Assembly: GCA_033852115.1 (NCBI GenBank)
Contig: JAWSVE010000010.1
Span: forward strand, 76,356-140,355
DNA from: JAWSVE01 sp033852115
GTDB taxonomy: Bacteria; Pseudomonadota; Gammaproteobacteria; Pseudomonadales; Cellvibrionaceae
Direction of reading: 5' to 3'
DNA length: 64,000 nucleotides
Of the stretch, positions 1-8,519 are shown piece after piece (positions within the stretch are counted from its first letter, which is position 1; every line of letters begins with the position of its first letter). Below the pieces are notes generated by a model. That model saw only the letters and a list, made by a program, of their open reading frames with translations, ran no database searches and had not been told where the DNA came from. Made by a program: the position numbers and the translations under genes.

Positions 1-149
1 GTGGAACAGATCGTAAAGCGATTTACCTAAGTGCTCGTTAATGTTGTTTGCAACTTTGTGCAACCCATTCCTTCAGAAACACACAGTCCAGCCGATATGC
101 TTCATTGTGAGAGCAACATTTATCAATATAACGAACCTGACTCAAACTT

Positions 150-401
150 ATGATTAACGTTGGACAACCTATTCGTGACTTGGGATTGCTTCTTTCATCG
201 AAGGTTGTTGCTGTACCGTTAATATTGTTATTGCTTTTCAAACTCTATACGTTAGACAACAGCAGCGTCTTCTACGCAGTCACTCTAGTAGTTTTAACCT
301 GCTTAGGTTCGATGCGATGGTGTATTCATCTCATTGCAAAAAACAAACTAGAGTTTCTCGGTATCTACCGTTCAATTCAACACCAACAAAAATCACGCTA
401 A
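150..401 (+). CDS. small hypothetical membrane protein
   Basis: An 83-residue reading frame whose middle holds two hydrophobic stretches, about residues 18-32 and 41-55, with a basic C-terminus. This would suit a small inner-membrane protein with two segments. It ends by overlapping the stop region of the convergent symporter gene by 4 bases. I see no clear ribosome-binding site before the ATG and do not recognise a family, so it may be a chance frame. The hydrophobic pattern is the only support. Confidence 0.35.
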   Translation: MINVGQPIRDLGLLLSSKVVAVPLILLLLFKLYTLDNSSVFYAVTLVVLTCLGSMRWCIHLIAKNKLEFLGIYRSIQHQQKSR

Positions 402-1768
402 TTATGCGCCTCTTTTTGCTTAGCTTTGAAATATTCTCTGGTCAGTTTTGCCACGACGCTAGAGAGAAGAATTAAAGCAATAAGGTTTGGCAACGCCATG
501 AAGCCGTTTAACGTATCGGCTATAACCCAGACTAGATCTAGACCGACCACACAGGCGCCCACGGGGACCATTAACGTCCATAAAATTCTGAACGGTTTTT
601 CGACCTTAGTACCAAATAGAAATTGCGCACAGCGTTCGCCATAATAACTCCAGCCTAGAATTGTTGTGAACGCAAAAAATACGATACCTATCGAAATTAT
701 GACTTCTCCGTATGGCAATGAAGCCCCGAACGCAGCCTGAGTCATCGCAGCACCTTTGACGCCATCATCCCAAACACCGGTAACGACAATCGCCAACCCC
801 GTGATAGAACAAATAACTAAGGTGTCGATAAATGTACCAAGCATAGCGATTAAACCTTGACGAACAGGGCTATCAGTTTGTGCAGCTGCATGCGCAATAG
901 GAGCACTCCCCAATCCAGCTTCATTAGAAAACACGCCTCGTGCGACGCCAAACTGCAAGGCCATCATAATGCTCGCGCCAGCAAAGCCTCCCGTCGCTGC
1001 CACAGGGTTAAAAGCGCTTTTAATTACCAAGGCAACCGCAGCAGGAATTTGAGGAAAGTTCAAAATCAGAACCAGTACTCCGGCAGCGAAATAGGTAATA
1101 CTCATAATGGGCACAACTTTTTCAGCAACATGCGCTATCCGGCGAATACCACCCAGTAATACCGCCCCTACCAATAACATCAAAATTATCCCAACGACTA
1201 GCTTGTCTGCGTAGACGCCCATAATTTTATATTCGGTTCCAATGACAGTATGGATGGCATCGGCAACTGAATTTGCTTGTACCGCATTACCAATACCAAA
1301 CCCCGCCAGGCTACCAAATATTGCGAAAGCTACAGCGAGCCACATCCAATTTTTACCCAAGCCATTTTTGATGTAATACATCGGACCACCCGTGTGCATT
1401 CCATCTTCATCTGTTTCTCGATAATGCACTGCACACACTGCCTCAGCATATTTGGTTGCCATACCCACCAGTGCGCTACACCACATCCAAAACAAAGCGC
1501 CAGGTCCACCTAAGCCAATTGCTGTTGCCACACCGGCAATATTCCCAGTGCCTATCGTTGCAGAAAGCGACGTCATTAACGCCTGAAACGGTGAAATATC
1601 CCCTTCTCCACACCCGTTTCTTCCCTTATACAAGAGTGAAAAACCATAGCCGATCTTTCTCAACGGAATTGCACCTAAACGCAGCATCAGTAGCGCGCCC
1701 GTTCCGAGAATGAGCCCAATCATGTATGGGCTCCATGCGAACCAATTAAGAGTGTCTAAAAAAGCCAT
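398..1768 (-). CDS. alanine/glycine:cation symporter (AGCS family)
   Basis: This 456-residue, highly hydrophobic protein belongs to the AGCS sodium:alanine symporters, which import small neutral amino acids with Na+ or H+ across the inner membrane. It has the family signature GTGNIAGVATAIGLGGPGA near residues 71-90 and about ten to eleven membrane segments. Length is normal for the family. It lies 42 bases downstream of a D-cysteine desulfhydrase-type gene on the same strand, so the two are probably co-transcribed. That suggests uptake followed by deamination of an amino acid, perhaps a D-amino acid. The family assignment is firm; the substrate is inferred. Confidence 0.93.
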   Translation of the reverse strand: MAFLDTLNWFAWSPYMIGLILGTGALLMLRLGAIPLRKIGYGFSLLYKGRNGCGEGDISPFQALMTSLSATIGTGNIAGVATAIGLGGPGALFWMWCSALVGMATKYAEAVCAVHYRETDEDGMHTGGPMYYIKNGLGKNWMWLAVAFAIFGSLAGFGIGNAVQANSVADAIHTVIGTEYKIMGVYADKLVVGIILMLLVGAVLLGGIRRIAHVAEKVVPIMSITYFAAGVLVLILNFPQIPAAVALVIKSAFNPVAATGGFAGASIMMALQFGVARGVFSNEAGLGSAPIAHAAAQTDSPVRQGLIAMLGTFIDTLVICSITGLAIVVTGVWDDGVKGAAMTQAAFGASLPYGEVIISIGIVFFAFTTILGWSYYGERCAQFLFGTKVEKPFRILWTLMVPVGACVVGLDLVWVIADTLNGFMALPNLIALILLSSVVAKLTREYFKAKQKEAHN

Positions 1769-1810
1769 TAAGTTGCCTTATCTTTATTGTTCCTGTGAAC
1801 TGTTAAGGAG

Positions 1811-2851
1811 CTAAAGTACTTTATGTTCAAAGCCGAAACTGTGTCTCTGCGCCATTAAACCGAATATGCCACCAGTGTGGACGAAAACAATATCGTCTCC
1901 TTTCCTAAAGCTCCCGCGCTGGATTTCTTTTACCAAACCATGAAAAGCTTTACCGGTATAAACCGGGTCGAGAACTATCCCCTCGTTTTGCGTCAACCAC
2001 GAGATAGTATCAAAAACTTCTTTTTCAGCTTTCGCATAACCCGGTCCGATATAATGATCATTTACCCGAACCTTCTCAGCGGGTATAGCCTTCTGAATGT
2101 TATATCGCTGCTGCCATTTTTTGATATCACTAGACACTTTGCGCTTAAAATATTGCTCATCATCACACACTGCAATTCCAAGCACCTCTGTCCCCATACC
2201 ACAAAGGTGAATACCGGCAGTTAAGCCAGCTTGTGTACCACCTGAGCCAGTCGCAACAACAATAGACGCTGGCTCAAATCCGAAAGATTCGCAGTTCTTC
2301 TGTAGCTCGTAGGATGCATTGATATAACCCCAAATACCAATTTCATCACTGGCACCCGTTGGAATGATAAAACCCTTACCGCCCGCCTCGTCTGTTAACG
2401 TTTTTTGATCTATTAGTAGATGATCTAATCGCTTGCGATATTCTCTCGGCGGAAAGATATTAACTTCAGCTCCGGCTAAAAAATCGAGAAACAAATTACC
2501 ATCGGCATTTAGCTTGTCCCCCAGGTCGTTCCTCAAGACCAATTTTACTTTGAGACCGAGTCTTGCCGCAGCCAACGCCGTTGCTCGGCAATGATTACTT
2601 TGTACACCGCCACAGGTAATTAATGTATCGCAACCATCAGCGATCGCTTGCGCAATTACAAATTCTAGCTTTCGGACTTTATTACCACTCAAACCTGAGC
2701 CAGTAAGGTCATCACGCTTGATCCAAATTCTTGGTCCGTTCAGTTCTGACGACACGCGCTTTAGTTGTTGCAAAGGTGTTGGCGTTTGAGCAATCTGTGT
2801 GTACGGAGGAGGACGACTTACAATGTCGTTGAGATGTGAAAGGTGGGCCAT
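1811..2851 (-). CDS. D-cysteine desulfhydrase / ACC deaminase family PLP enzyme
   Basis: A 346-residue fold-type II PLP enzyme. Members release ammonia from D-cysteine, giving pyruvate and sulfide, or deaminate 1-aminocyclopropane-1-carboxylate. The PLP lysine lies in the segment KRDDLTGSGLSGNKVRKLEF, with substrate/phosphate-binding stretches GGVQSNHCRA and ATGSGGTQAGL further on. The ATG is preceded by GGAG at a spacing of 5. It is the first gene of a likely two-gene operon with the AGCS symporter. Sequence alone does not settle D-cysteine desulfhydrase against ACC deaminase activity; I favour the former from overall resemblance to DcyD. Confidence 0.85.
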   Translation of the reverse strand: MAHLSHLNDIVSRPPPYTQIAQTPTPLQQLKRVSSELNGPRIWIKRDDLTGSGLSGNKVRKLEFVIAQAIADGCDTLITCGGVQSNHCRATALAAARLGLKVKLVLRNDLGDKLNADGNLFLDFLAGAEVNIFPPREYRKRLDHLLIDQKTLTDEAGGKGFIIPTGASDEIGIWGYINASYELQKNCESFGFEPASIVVATGSGGTQAGLTAGIHLCGMGTEVLGIAVCDDEQYFKRKVSSDIKKWQQRYNIQKAIPAEKVRVNDHYIGPGYAKAEKEVFDTISWLTQNEGIVLDPVYTGKAFHGLVKEIQRGSFRKGDDIVFVHTGGIFGLMAQRHSFGFEHKVL

Positions 2852-2944
2852 GTAATCTCCGATACGTGACGACGATGGCCCTTAGGATACGTAAGTTTGG
2901 TAGATCCGTGTAGTGGAATTGTTCCGTTAATCACAGATCCGAAA

Positions 2945-2972
2945 ATTAAAGAAAAACTTATATTTCTTTAAT
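2945..2972 (-). terminator. AT-rich hairpin over the yajC stop
   Basis: ATTAAAGAAA and the near-complementary TTTCTTTAAT surround a short loop and overlap the end of yajC. It could act as a weak terminator, but it is AT-rich and lacks a following T tract. Confidence 0.3.
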
Positions 2973-3290
2973 GGTGCCCTTGGGAAGAACAGCATGGACG
3001 GCAATTTTCTGAAATTTAAGTTGGTTATTGTTGCCGGCGTCCAAGGTGACATAGCTGTCATCAACCTTTTCGATCTTACCGACTAAACCACTGTTCAACA
3101 CGATTTCGTCACCCTTCTTCAAGGATTCGACTAATTGTCGATGCTCTTTTTGTCGCTTTTGTTGTGGACGAATCATGAACAGATACATGAATACAAAAAG
3201 CCCGCCCATCATAATTAAGAAAGACCAAGAACCTTGCTGACCTGCAGCGCCTTCTGCCTGCGCCATCGCTGCTGGGATGAAGAAATCCAT
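2958..3290 (-). CDS. yajC: Sec translocase accessory subunit YajC
   Basis: A 110-residue single-span inner-membrane protein that associates with SecDF and YidC. One membrane segment lies at about residues 23-40, followed by the conserved basic motif MIRPQQKRQKEH and a small cytoplasmic domain with KGDEIVLNSGLVGKIEKV. AGG precedes the ATG at a spacing of 6. Unusually, neither tgt upstream nor secD/secF downstream is present: the neighbours are an AraC regulator and a PLP enzyme. The gene is therefore detached from its usual cluster, or a second copy. Confidence 0.95.
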   Translation of the reverse strand: MDFFIPAAMAQAEGAAGQQGSWSFLIMMGGLFVFMYLFMIRPQQKRQKEHRQLVESLKKGDEIVLNSGLVGKIEKVDDSYVTLDAGNNNQLKFQKIAVHAVLPKGTIKEI

Positions 3291-3383
3291 GAATAACCTC
3301 GTATATTAACTTATTGGAAAAGCGCACTGTAAGCCCGCTAGAAAGCGGCAACTCTACCTGTTTTGAGCAGTGGGGGCAATTGA

Positions 3384-3408
3384 AATGGCCGCTTTTGAAG
3401 CGGCCATT
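3384..3408. repeat. perfect intergenic hairpin
   Basis: AATGGCCGCT and AGCGGCCATT form a perfect 10-bp stem around a 5-base loop, between the AraC-type gene and yajC on the minus strand. It probably stabilises or terminates the AraC-gene transcript, although no long T tract follows on either strand. Confidence 0.5.
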
Positions 3409-3437
3409 GAAGGGGGGAATCGGAGAGTATTAGGGTG

Positions 3438-4391
3438 TTATGCGTAGTCGCGAAACAGCTTTCTAAAAGTACTAGGCGATAGGTTCGTCCATCGCTTAAA
3501 AGCGTTGGTAAAGCTAGTTCGATCTGAAAAATCCAACGCATTCGAGATCGCATCGATGCTCATAGTATTGCGCACTAAATAATCAATTGAAAAATGGAAC
3601 CTTACCTGGTCTCTAAGTTGAGCAAAGCTAACATTTTGTTGCTGCAAACGGCGCTGCAACGTACGCTTTGATAAATTCAGTTCTTCCGCAATATGGTCAA
3701 TTGCCAGTGGATGCTCGCCAATGCGGCGCTGCAACACCTCTATAACACGACCAGACACGCCATACGCTTCAGGAAGGCGCGCTTGGTTTACATACTCTTC
3801 AAGGGTTTTCAAACCGGGAGTAGCGAAACCACGGATATCTTCTATGCGATTTTTTTCTTGTGTGTTTTGGATATCAATCATCCTGGCTACTCCTTCTGCC
3901 ATCAGTTCTATTGTTTCGAGGTCGTTCGGATCCAACTCAAAACGGTGAGATGTGTAAAAGCAGATAACACCACAGCGGCTACCGCTCAACACGACGGGTA
4001 TACCCAAAAACCGAAGAGTTTCGCGAGAATTATATGCCACGCTGCCTCTTTTGGCACCTTTCACAGGTGCTGAATCCGTCAGATCGTGACAAGGGTCATA
4101 AATCTGATCAAAAAGTGTTTGCTCAATCTCACCCAAACGAGTTTCAAAACGCTTCTCGGTCTTGTTAAACACCAAGGCATTTCGATACAGAGAGCCACAG
4201 CTTGATGCAATAAAGCCCGCTTCACAGTTGAACATCTCCACCCCGCCCCGAAGGTACAACTCAGACTGCCGATTTATATTGTTTTGGGGGTTAGCAAGCA
4301 CTTTATGAAGAAATTTAAGTCGGCCAGCGAAGCTCGAGAAGTCATAGCCTTCTAGCGCAGAATGTTGATGAGTTGTATGTGTTAAATCCAT
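3438..4391 (-). CDS. GAF-AraC family transcriptional regulator
   Basis: A 317-residue cytoplasmic regulator. The N-terminal two-thirds resemble a GAF sensory domain (about residues 20-170, including GIPVVLSGSRCGVICFYTS). The C-terminal 100 residues are an AraC/XylS double helix-turn-helix with LAIDHIAEELNLSKRTLQRRL and, at the end, the signature around FSDRTSFTNAFKRWTNLSPS. The ligand is unknown. The gene stands alone, with about 420 bases of AT-rich non-coding sequence upstream that should contain its promoter. No target gene is obvious from the neighbours. Confidence 0.85.
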   Translation of the reverse strand: MDLTHTTHQHSALEGYDFSSFAGRLKFLHKVLANPQNNINRQSELYLRGGVEMFNCEAGFIASSCGSLYRNALVFNKTEKRFETRLGEIEQTLFDQIYDPCHDLTDSAPVKGAKRGSVAYNSRETLRFLGIPVVLSGSRCGVICFYTSHRFELDPNDLETIELMAEGVARMIDIQNTQEKNRIEDIRGFATPGLKTLEEYVNQARLPEAYGVSGRVIEVLQRRIGEHPLAIDHIAEELNLSKRTLQRRLQQQNVSFAQLRDQVRFHFSIDYLVRNTMSIDAISNALDFSDRTSFTNAFKRWTNLSPSTFRKLFRDYA

Positions 4392-4809
4392 GCCGTTTCG
4401 TTAGTACTCGTTTAGTCTGGAGGACACTAGCTATGCTATAGCTACTTTTATTTATTATATTGACGCCTTTTCATTTAAGAACTGTAAACTATTCCCAATT
4501 GCGCCTGAGTTCTATCCCTGTAAACGTCAGTTTGTTTATTAGAGCGACAATAGTTATAACTGGCGACGATTTCCGCAACTTTTCCCTGAGCGTAGATTAC
4601 ATAATGATCATTCTGTTGTAACTAAGCTAGGGCATTACCAGAAAATTCTGGTCACGCCGCCTCGTTATAATTAAAAGTTATTTTATTAGCGGCGCATGTG
4701 CAATTAAAGATTTACTAAAACAGATACTGAATCGAAATAAGTCTTGGGGAGTTTATTATTAATTGTTAGAGGAGGTATATACCTCCTCTCTGTGCTCATC
4801 AACGCTTGG
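4392..4809. other. intergenic region, no gene seen
   Basis: AT-rich stretch between bcp and the AraC-type regulator. It should hold the regulator's promoter and the bcp 3' end. Apart from the palindrome at 4768-4789 I see no gene, tRNA or recognisable motif. Confidence 0.5.
4768..4789 (-). terminator. 22-bp perfect palindrome after bcp
   Basis: AGAGGAGGTAT followed directly by its exact complement, 21 bases past the bcp stop. As RNA it would fold into a strong stem with almost no loop. No U tract follows, so it may be a 3'-end stabiliser or a protein-binding site rather than a textbook terminator. The arms contain Shine-Dalgarno and anti-Shine-Dalgarno strings, but no start codon follows on either strand. 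Confidence 0.4.
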
Positions 4810-5289
4810 CTATTGAACCCCCAGTTCGTCTAATTCAACCAACAATGTTTCATGATGGGATTTCGTTTTAAATTTATCCATAACCTTCAGTAACCGCCCA
4901 TCTTTTCCGATAATGAACGTGGTCCGAATTAAGCCCATAAACTCTTTACCCATAAACTTCTTAAGCCCCCAACAGCCGTACTTGTCGGCAATCTTGTGGT
5001 CTTCATCAGACAATAAAGTGAAATTAAGCCGTTGTTTTTCAATGAATTTAGGCAACCTTTCGACCGGATCCGGACTAACCCCAAGCACTACAACGTCACG
5101 CTTATCGAAGTCCTTTTTATGATCTCTGATACCACAGGCTTGCATAGTACAACCAGGTGTCATGGCTTTGGGGTAGAAATAGAGGACTACTGTGTTCTTC
5201 CCCTTAAAATCTTTTAAGCTAACTTTGTTGCCATCTTGATCTTTTAGTGAGAATGCCGGTGCCAGGTTACCGACTTTGGGAAACGTCAT
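4810..5289 (-). CDS. bcp: thioredoxin-dependent peroxiredoxin, Bcp/PrxQ type
   Basis: A 159-residue cytosolic peroxidase that reduces hydrogen peroxide and organic hydroperoxides using thioredoxin. The active-site segment YPKAMTPGCTMQACGIRD holds the peroxidatic cysteine (Cys47) and, five residues on, the resolving cysteine (Cys52) typical of atypical 2-Cys PrxQ enzymes. Length is normal. It appears monocistronic. In many gammaproteobacteria bcp sits beside gcvR and dapA; that context is not seen here. Confidence 0.92.
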   Translation of the reverse strand: MTFPKVGNLAPAFSLKDQDGNKVSLKDFKGKNTVVLYFYPKAMTPGCTMQACGIRDHKKDFDKRDVVVLGVSPDPVERLPKFIEKQRLNFTLLSDEDHKIADKYGCWGLKKFMGKEFMGLIRTTFIIGKDGRLLKVMDKFKTKSHHETLLVELDELGVQ

Positions 5290-5333
5290 ACCAATACCTC
5301 TCGTTGGTTAATGCTGATTTTACATCTTGAAGG

Positions 5334-5361
5334 CAAAAAAAAGCCGCGATATTCGCGGCTT
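5334..5361 (-). terminator. intrinsic terminator of mdh
   Basis: On the minus strand AAGCCGCGA, a three-base loop and TCGCGGCTT are followed by a run of eight T. It begins about 20 bases past the mdh stop and separates mdh from bcp. Confidence 0.85.
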
Positions 5362-5381
5362 ATCGGGTTAATAACTACTTC

Positions 5382-6365
5382 TTAGTTAGGGAGCAACTCT
5401 GCTACGCCATCACGCTCTTCAGAAAGCTCTGCTTCGGTTGCTTCCATTTTCTTACGCGAGAATTCGTTAATTTCAACGCCTTGAACGATTTCCCAGTCGC
5501 CGTTTTTGCATACACATGGGAACGAGTAGATAAGACCTTCAGATATACCGTAGCTGCCATCGCTGTATACACCCATGCTCACCCAGTCACCTTCTGGTGA
5601 ACCTAATGCCCAGTCGCGCATGTGGAAGATCGCTGCGTTCGCGGCAGAAGCAGCAGAAGACGCACCACGAGCATCAATGATCGCTGCGCCACGTTGTTGT
5701 ACAGTTGGGATGAAGTCATTTTCGTACCAAGTTTGGTCGATAAGGCCCATTGCATCTTTGCCATCAACCAACGTTTGGTGGATATCAGGATATTGAGTTG
5801 AAGAGTGGTTGCCCCAGATAGTCAACTTAGTGATGTCATTGATTGAAGTACCAGTCTTTTGAGCCAACTGAGTCAACGCACGGTTGTGATCCAAGCGAGT
5901 CATCGCAGTGAATTGACGTGGGTTGATATCTGGCGCATTGCGTTGTGCGATCAATGCGTTGGTGTTTGCGGGGTTACCAACAACCAACACTTTAATGTCA
6001 CGTGATGCGTGGTCGTTAATCGCTTTACCTTGTACAGAGAAGATTGCTGCGTTGGCTTGAAGGAGGTCTTTACGCTCCATGCCTGGCCCACGTGGACGAG
6101 CACCTACTAACAGTGCGTAGTCAGCATCTTTGAAAGCAACGTTTGGATCATCGGTGCAAACCATACCCGCAAGTAGTGGGAATGCGCAGTCATCCAATTC
6201 CATTGCAACACCTTTAAGGGCGCCTAACGCTGGTGTAATTTCAAGCATTTGAAGGATTACTGGCTGATCTTTACCCAGCATTTCGCCGGCAGCAATACGG
6301 AACAACAATGAGTAACTAATTTGGCCGGCCGCTCCAGTGACGGCAACTCGAACTGGTGCTTTCAC
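5382..6365 (-). CDS. mdh: malate dehydrogenase
   Basis: A 327-residue NAD-dependent enzyme interconverting malate and oxaloacetate in the TCA cycle. It is the form related to cytosolic malate dehydrogenases rather than the E. coli type. The Rossmann start VAVTGAAGQISYSLLFRIA, the substrate loop with GARPRGPGMERKDLL, the NPANTN segment, and the catalytic-site stretches around MTRLDHNRA and IWGNHSSTQYPD are all present and intact. It appears monocistronic, with its own terminator. Confidence 0.97.
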   Translation of the reverse strand: MKAPVRVAVTGAAGQISYSLLFRIAAGEMLGKDQPVILQMLEITPALGALKGVAMELDDCAFPLLAGMVCTDDPNVAFKDADYALLVGARPRGPGMERKDLLQANAAIFSVQGKAINDHASRDIKVLVVGNPANTNALIAQRNAPDINPRQFTAMTRLDHNRALTQLAQKTGTSINDITKLTIWGNHSSTQYPDIHQTLVDGKDAMGLIDQTWYENDFIPTVQQRGAAIIDARGASSAASAANAAIFHMRDWALGSPEGDWVSMGVYSDGSYGISEGLIYSFPCVCKNGDWEIVQGVEINEFSRKKMEATEAELSEERDGVAELLPN

Positions 6366-6551
6366 AGATATATCTCCATAGTCAGGGTGTAGAAGAATTC
6401 GATACGGCGTCGGCCTTTTTGGGGAGAAATGATCGGTCGAGTCGTTGGCTAGACCAGGAACCCGCCGACGCGGTGCGCATTATAGGGAATCGGCTAGTTT
6501 TTTCACTATCTAGCCGTACTTTTTCGTTAATTATTCACCAATTAACGTGGT

Positions 6552-7172
6552 TTACGCCGGGGCAGTTTCGTCATAGCGCTCTTTTAAGGCGCTGTAGAGA
6601 CGATCTTTGTAATCACTCGCAGCTGAATCGAGACTACTACTGAGCTCCACCAGATGCTCGTTATCTTCTCTGCCGCCCCACTCTTTACGATAAGAGCCAT
6701 CTTTATAGCCGTGATCTTGTCGGAAAAAGTTGAGTACGTTTTTACCGACATAACGCACATACAGCTCATCGAAAGACAGGTTAATGGTGTTCATCAATGC
6801 TGCAAAGCCTTCGATATCAAAGCTTTTGGTTTGGAGCGTCACCGCCACGAATTGCTCTAACGCTTCACCAAACTCTTTATCGCCTGTCTGGCTGAGGCTG
6901 GTTTGCAGCTTCGCTTCGATAGCATCAGCTTTAGCACCTTCAAGAATTAGGATGCTCAGCCCAAAATGCCAGATATCCACGAGTTCAAGCACCACCTGAT
7001 CAATATCCGGCGTTTGCTTTTTCCACCACTTCCAGCCGTAATGATCGAGCATTTCTGCACTTTCAATCCAGATAGCACGATACCAGGCAAAACCTTTAGT
7101 CACCCAGTCGGTATTGACCTTGGTGTTCATGTCATTTTGCATGGAAAGCATGATTTCAAGCTGCTGTTGCAT
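6552..7172 (-). CDS. dimeric dUTP diphosphatase (all-alpha dUTPase)
   Basis: A 206-residue member of the all-alpha, MazG-related dUTPases, which hydrolyse dUTP to dUMP and pyrophosphate and keep uracil out of DNA. Metal-binding motifs are visible in WIESAEMLDHYGWKWWK and ELVDIWHF, plus a late NFFRQDHGYKDGSYRKEW segment typical of the family. It is the last gene before a roughly 180-base gap to mdh and follows tatD by 38 bases, so it may be read with the tatD-holB operon. It is distinct from the trimeric Dut enzyme. Confidence 0.87.
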   Translation of the reverse strand: MQQQLEIMLSMQNDMNTKVNTDWVTKGFAWYRAIWIESAEMLDHYGWKWWKKQTPDIDQVVLELVDIWHFGLSILILEGAKADAIEAKLQTSLSQTGDKEFGEALEQFVAVTLQTKSFDIEGFAALMNTINLSFDELYVRYVGKNVLNFFRQDHGYKDGSYRKEWGGREDNEHLVELSSSLDSAASDYKDRLYSALKERYDETAPA

Positions 7173-7210
7173 TCTGGGTGTCCTGTTGGTGTTCGCTATT
7201 GGTGTCTGGC

Positions 7211-8014
7211 TTAGCCATTACCGACTGGCGCAAGGTGGGTTTTCGCCTTGGGAAATAATCGAAAGTAGTTATCGGCGGTTATTGTAATCAGTTCTTCGTA
7301 GGAAATGCCGCGCAGCTCTGCAATAAACTCTGCCACCTGACGAACATAAGCAGGCTCATTGGGTTTACCACGGTATGGAACCGGCGCCAAATAGGGGGAA
7401 TCGGTTTCAACGAGTAAACGATCGAGAGGCATCTGATTTACCACATCACGAATCTGCTCAGCATTTTTGAAGGTCACGATACCAGAGATGGAAATGTAGT
7501 AGTTCATGTCCATGGCACGCTTGGCCATGTCCCAATCTTCAGTAAAACAGTGCAGCACACCCGCGATGCTTGGATCGCCATGCTCTTTGATCAGCGCTAA
7601 GGTGTCTTCTTTTGCGGAACGCGTGTGAACCACCAGTGGTAACCCGCTGACTCGAGAAGCCTCAAGATGGATAATAAAACTATCTTGCTGCTGAGTTTTA
7701 GTGTCTTCGGAATAATAGTAATCGAGGCCTGTCTCACCGAGCGCCACGACTTTGTCGTGTTTTGCCCATTCAACCAGCTGACCAGCCGTAGCTAACCCTT
7801 CTTCGACATCTAACGGATGCACACCAACCGATGCAACCACATCGGAATAAGTCTCAGCAATACGTACCACATCCTCTTTATTGCCGAGACTGATACCGAT
7901 ACACATCATTCCCCCGACACCCGCTTGGCGCGCGGCTTCCAAGGCTTTGACAAGTTCTCCGTCGTAACGACCAAGCTTCAGCCGATCGAGGTGGCAATGC
8001 GTATCAATTAACAT
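7211..8014 (-). CDS. TatD family metal-dependent hydrolase (YcfH type)
   Basis: A 267-residue TIM-barrel hydrolase of the TatD family. Members show metal-dependent 3'-5' exonuclease activity and take part in DNA repair or DNA turnover. Metal ligands are seen in IDTHCHLD (residues 3-10), the glutamate of GETGLDYYY, VVHTRSA, LHCFTED and VETDSPYLAP. The position after holB and pilZ is the conserved one in Pseudomonas-like genomes and identifies it as the YcfH-type paralogue. Confidence 0.92.
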   Translation of the reverse strand: MLIDTHCHLDRLKLGRYDGELVKALEAARQAGVGGMMCIGISLGNKEDVVRIAETYSDVVASVGVHPLDVEEGLATAGQLVEWAKHDKVVALGETGLDYYYSEDTKTQQQDSFIIHLEASRVSGLPLVVHTRSAKEDTLALIKEHGDPSIAGVLHCFTEDWDMAKRAMDMNYYISISGIVTFKNAEQIRDVVNQMPLDRLLVETDSPYLAPVPYRGKPNEPAYVRQVAEFIAELRGISYEELITITADNYFRLFPKAKTHLAPVGNG

Positions 8015-8040
8015 AGGGGAATGACTACGAAGTACGACAA

Positions 8041-8400
8041 CTACATGGTGTGAGTGGGACGATCTGACTCTAAAGAGCCCGCGAGATAAGTCTCTATCTT
8101 ACTGGTAGCGTTGTTATCTTGATCGTTGAACTGAACACCAATACCGGCAGCGCGATTACCTTGAGCGCCTTTAGGTGTGACCCAGACCACTTTACCAGCG
8201 ACGGGGATTTTCTCGGGCTCGTCCATTAGATTAAGTAACATGAACACTTCATCACCAAGCTTGTAGCTTTTGTTGGTTGGAATAAACAAACCGCCATTTT
8301 TGATGAAGGGCATATATGCTGCATAGAGCACTGCCTTATCTTTAATGGTTAACGATAGTATTCCGTTGCGAGCTCCGCCGCCTAGCCCTTTCATAGCCAC
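8041..8400 (-). CDS. pilZ: type IV pilus protein PilZ
   Basis: A 119-residue PilZ-domain protein. In Pseudomonas and Xanthomonas this orthologue, encoded beside holB, is needed for type IV pilus assembly and contacts PilB/FimX-type proteins. It usually lacks the RxxxR c-di-GMP motif. I likewise see no clear RxxxR here, while the core strands (FIPTNKSYKLGDEVFMLLNL, GKVVWVTPKGAQGNRAAGIG) are present. The gene order holB-pilZ-tatD supports the symbol. Confidence 0.88.
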   Translation of the reverse strand: MAMKGLGGGARNGILSLTIKDKAVLYAAYMPFIKNGGLFIPTNKSYKLGDEVFMLLNLMDEPEKIPVAGKVVWVTPKGAQGNRAAGIGVQFNDQDNNATSKIETYLAGSLESDRPTHTM

Positions 8401-8519
8401 CTGTATTTATTTTGTGAGGGGTCAATACCCAAAGTATAGTCGGGATTCAGTTCCGACAGTCCCTATTGTATTCCAATAGTCTGTATTCAACCAAGCAGCC
8501 AAAGACCGAGAAACGACCG

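Noticed and set aside
1..30. Short frame ending in TAA at the left edge, possibly the tail of an upstream gene
   Set aside because: Only nine codons are visible, too few to support a gene.
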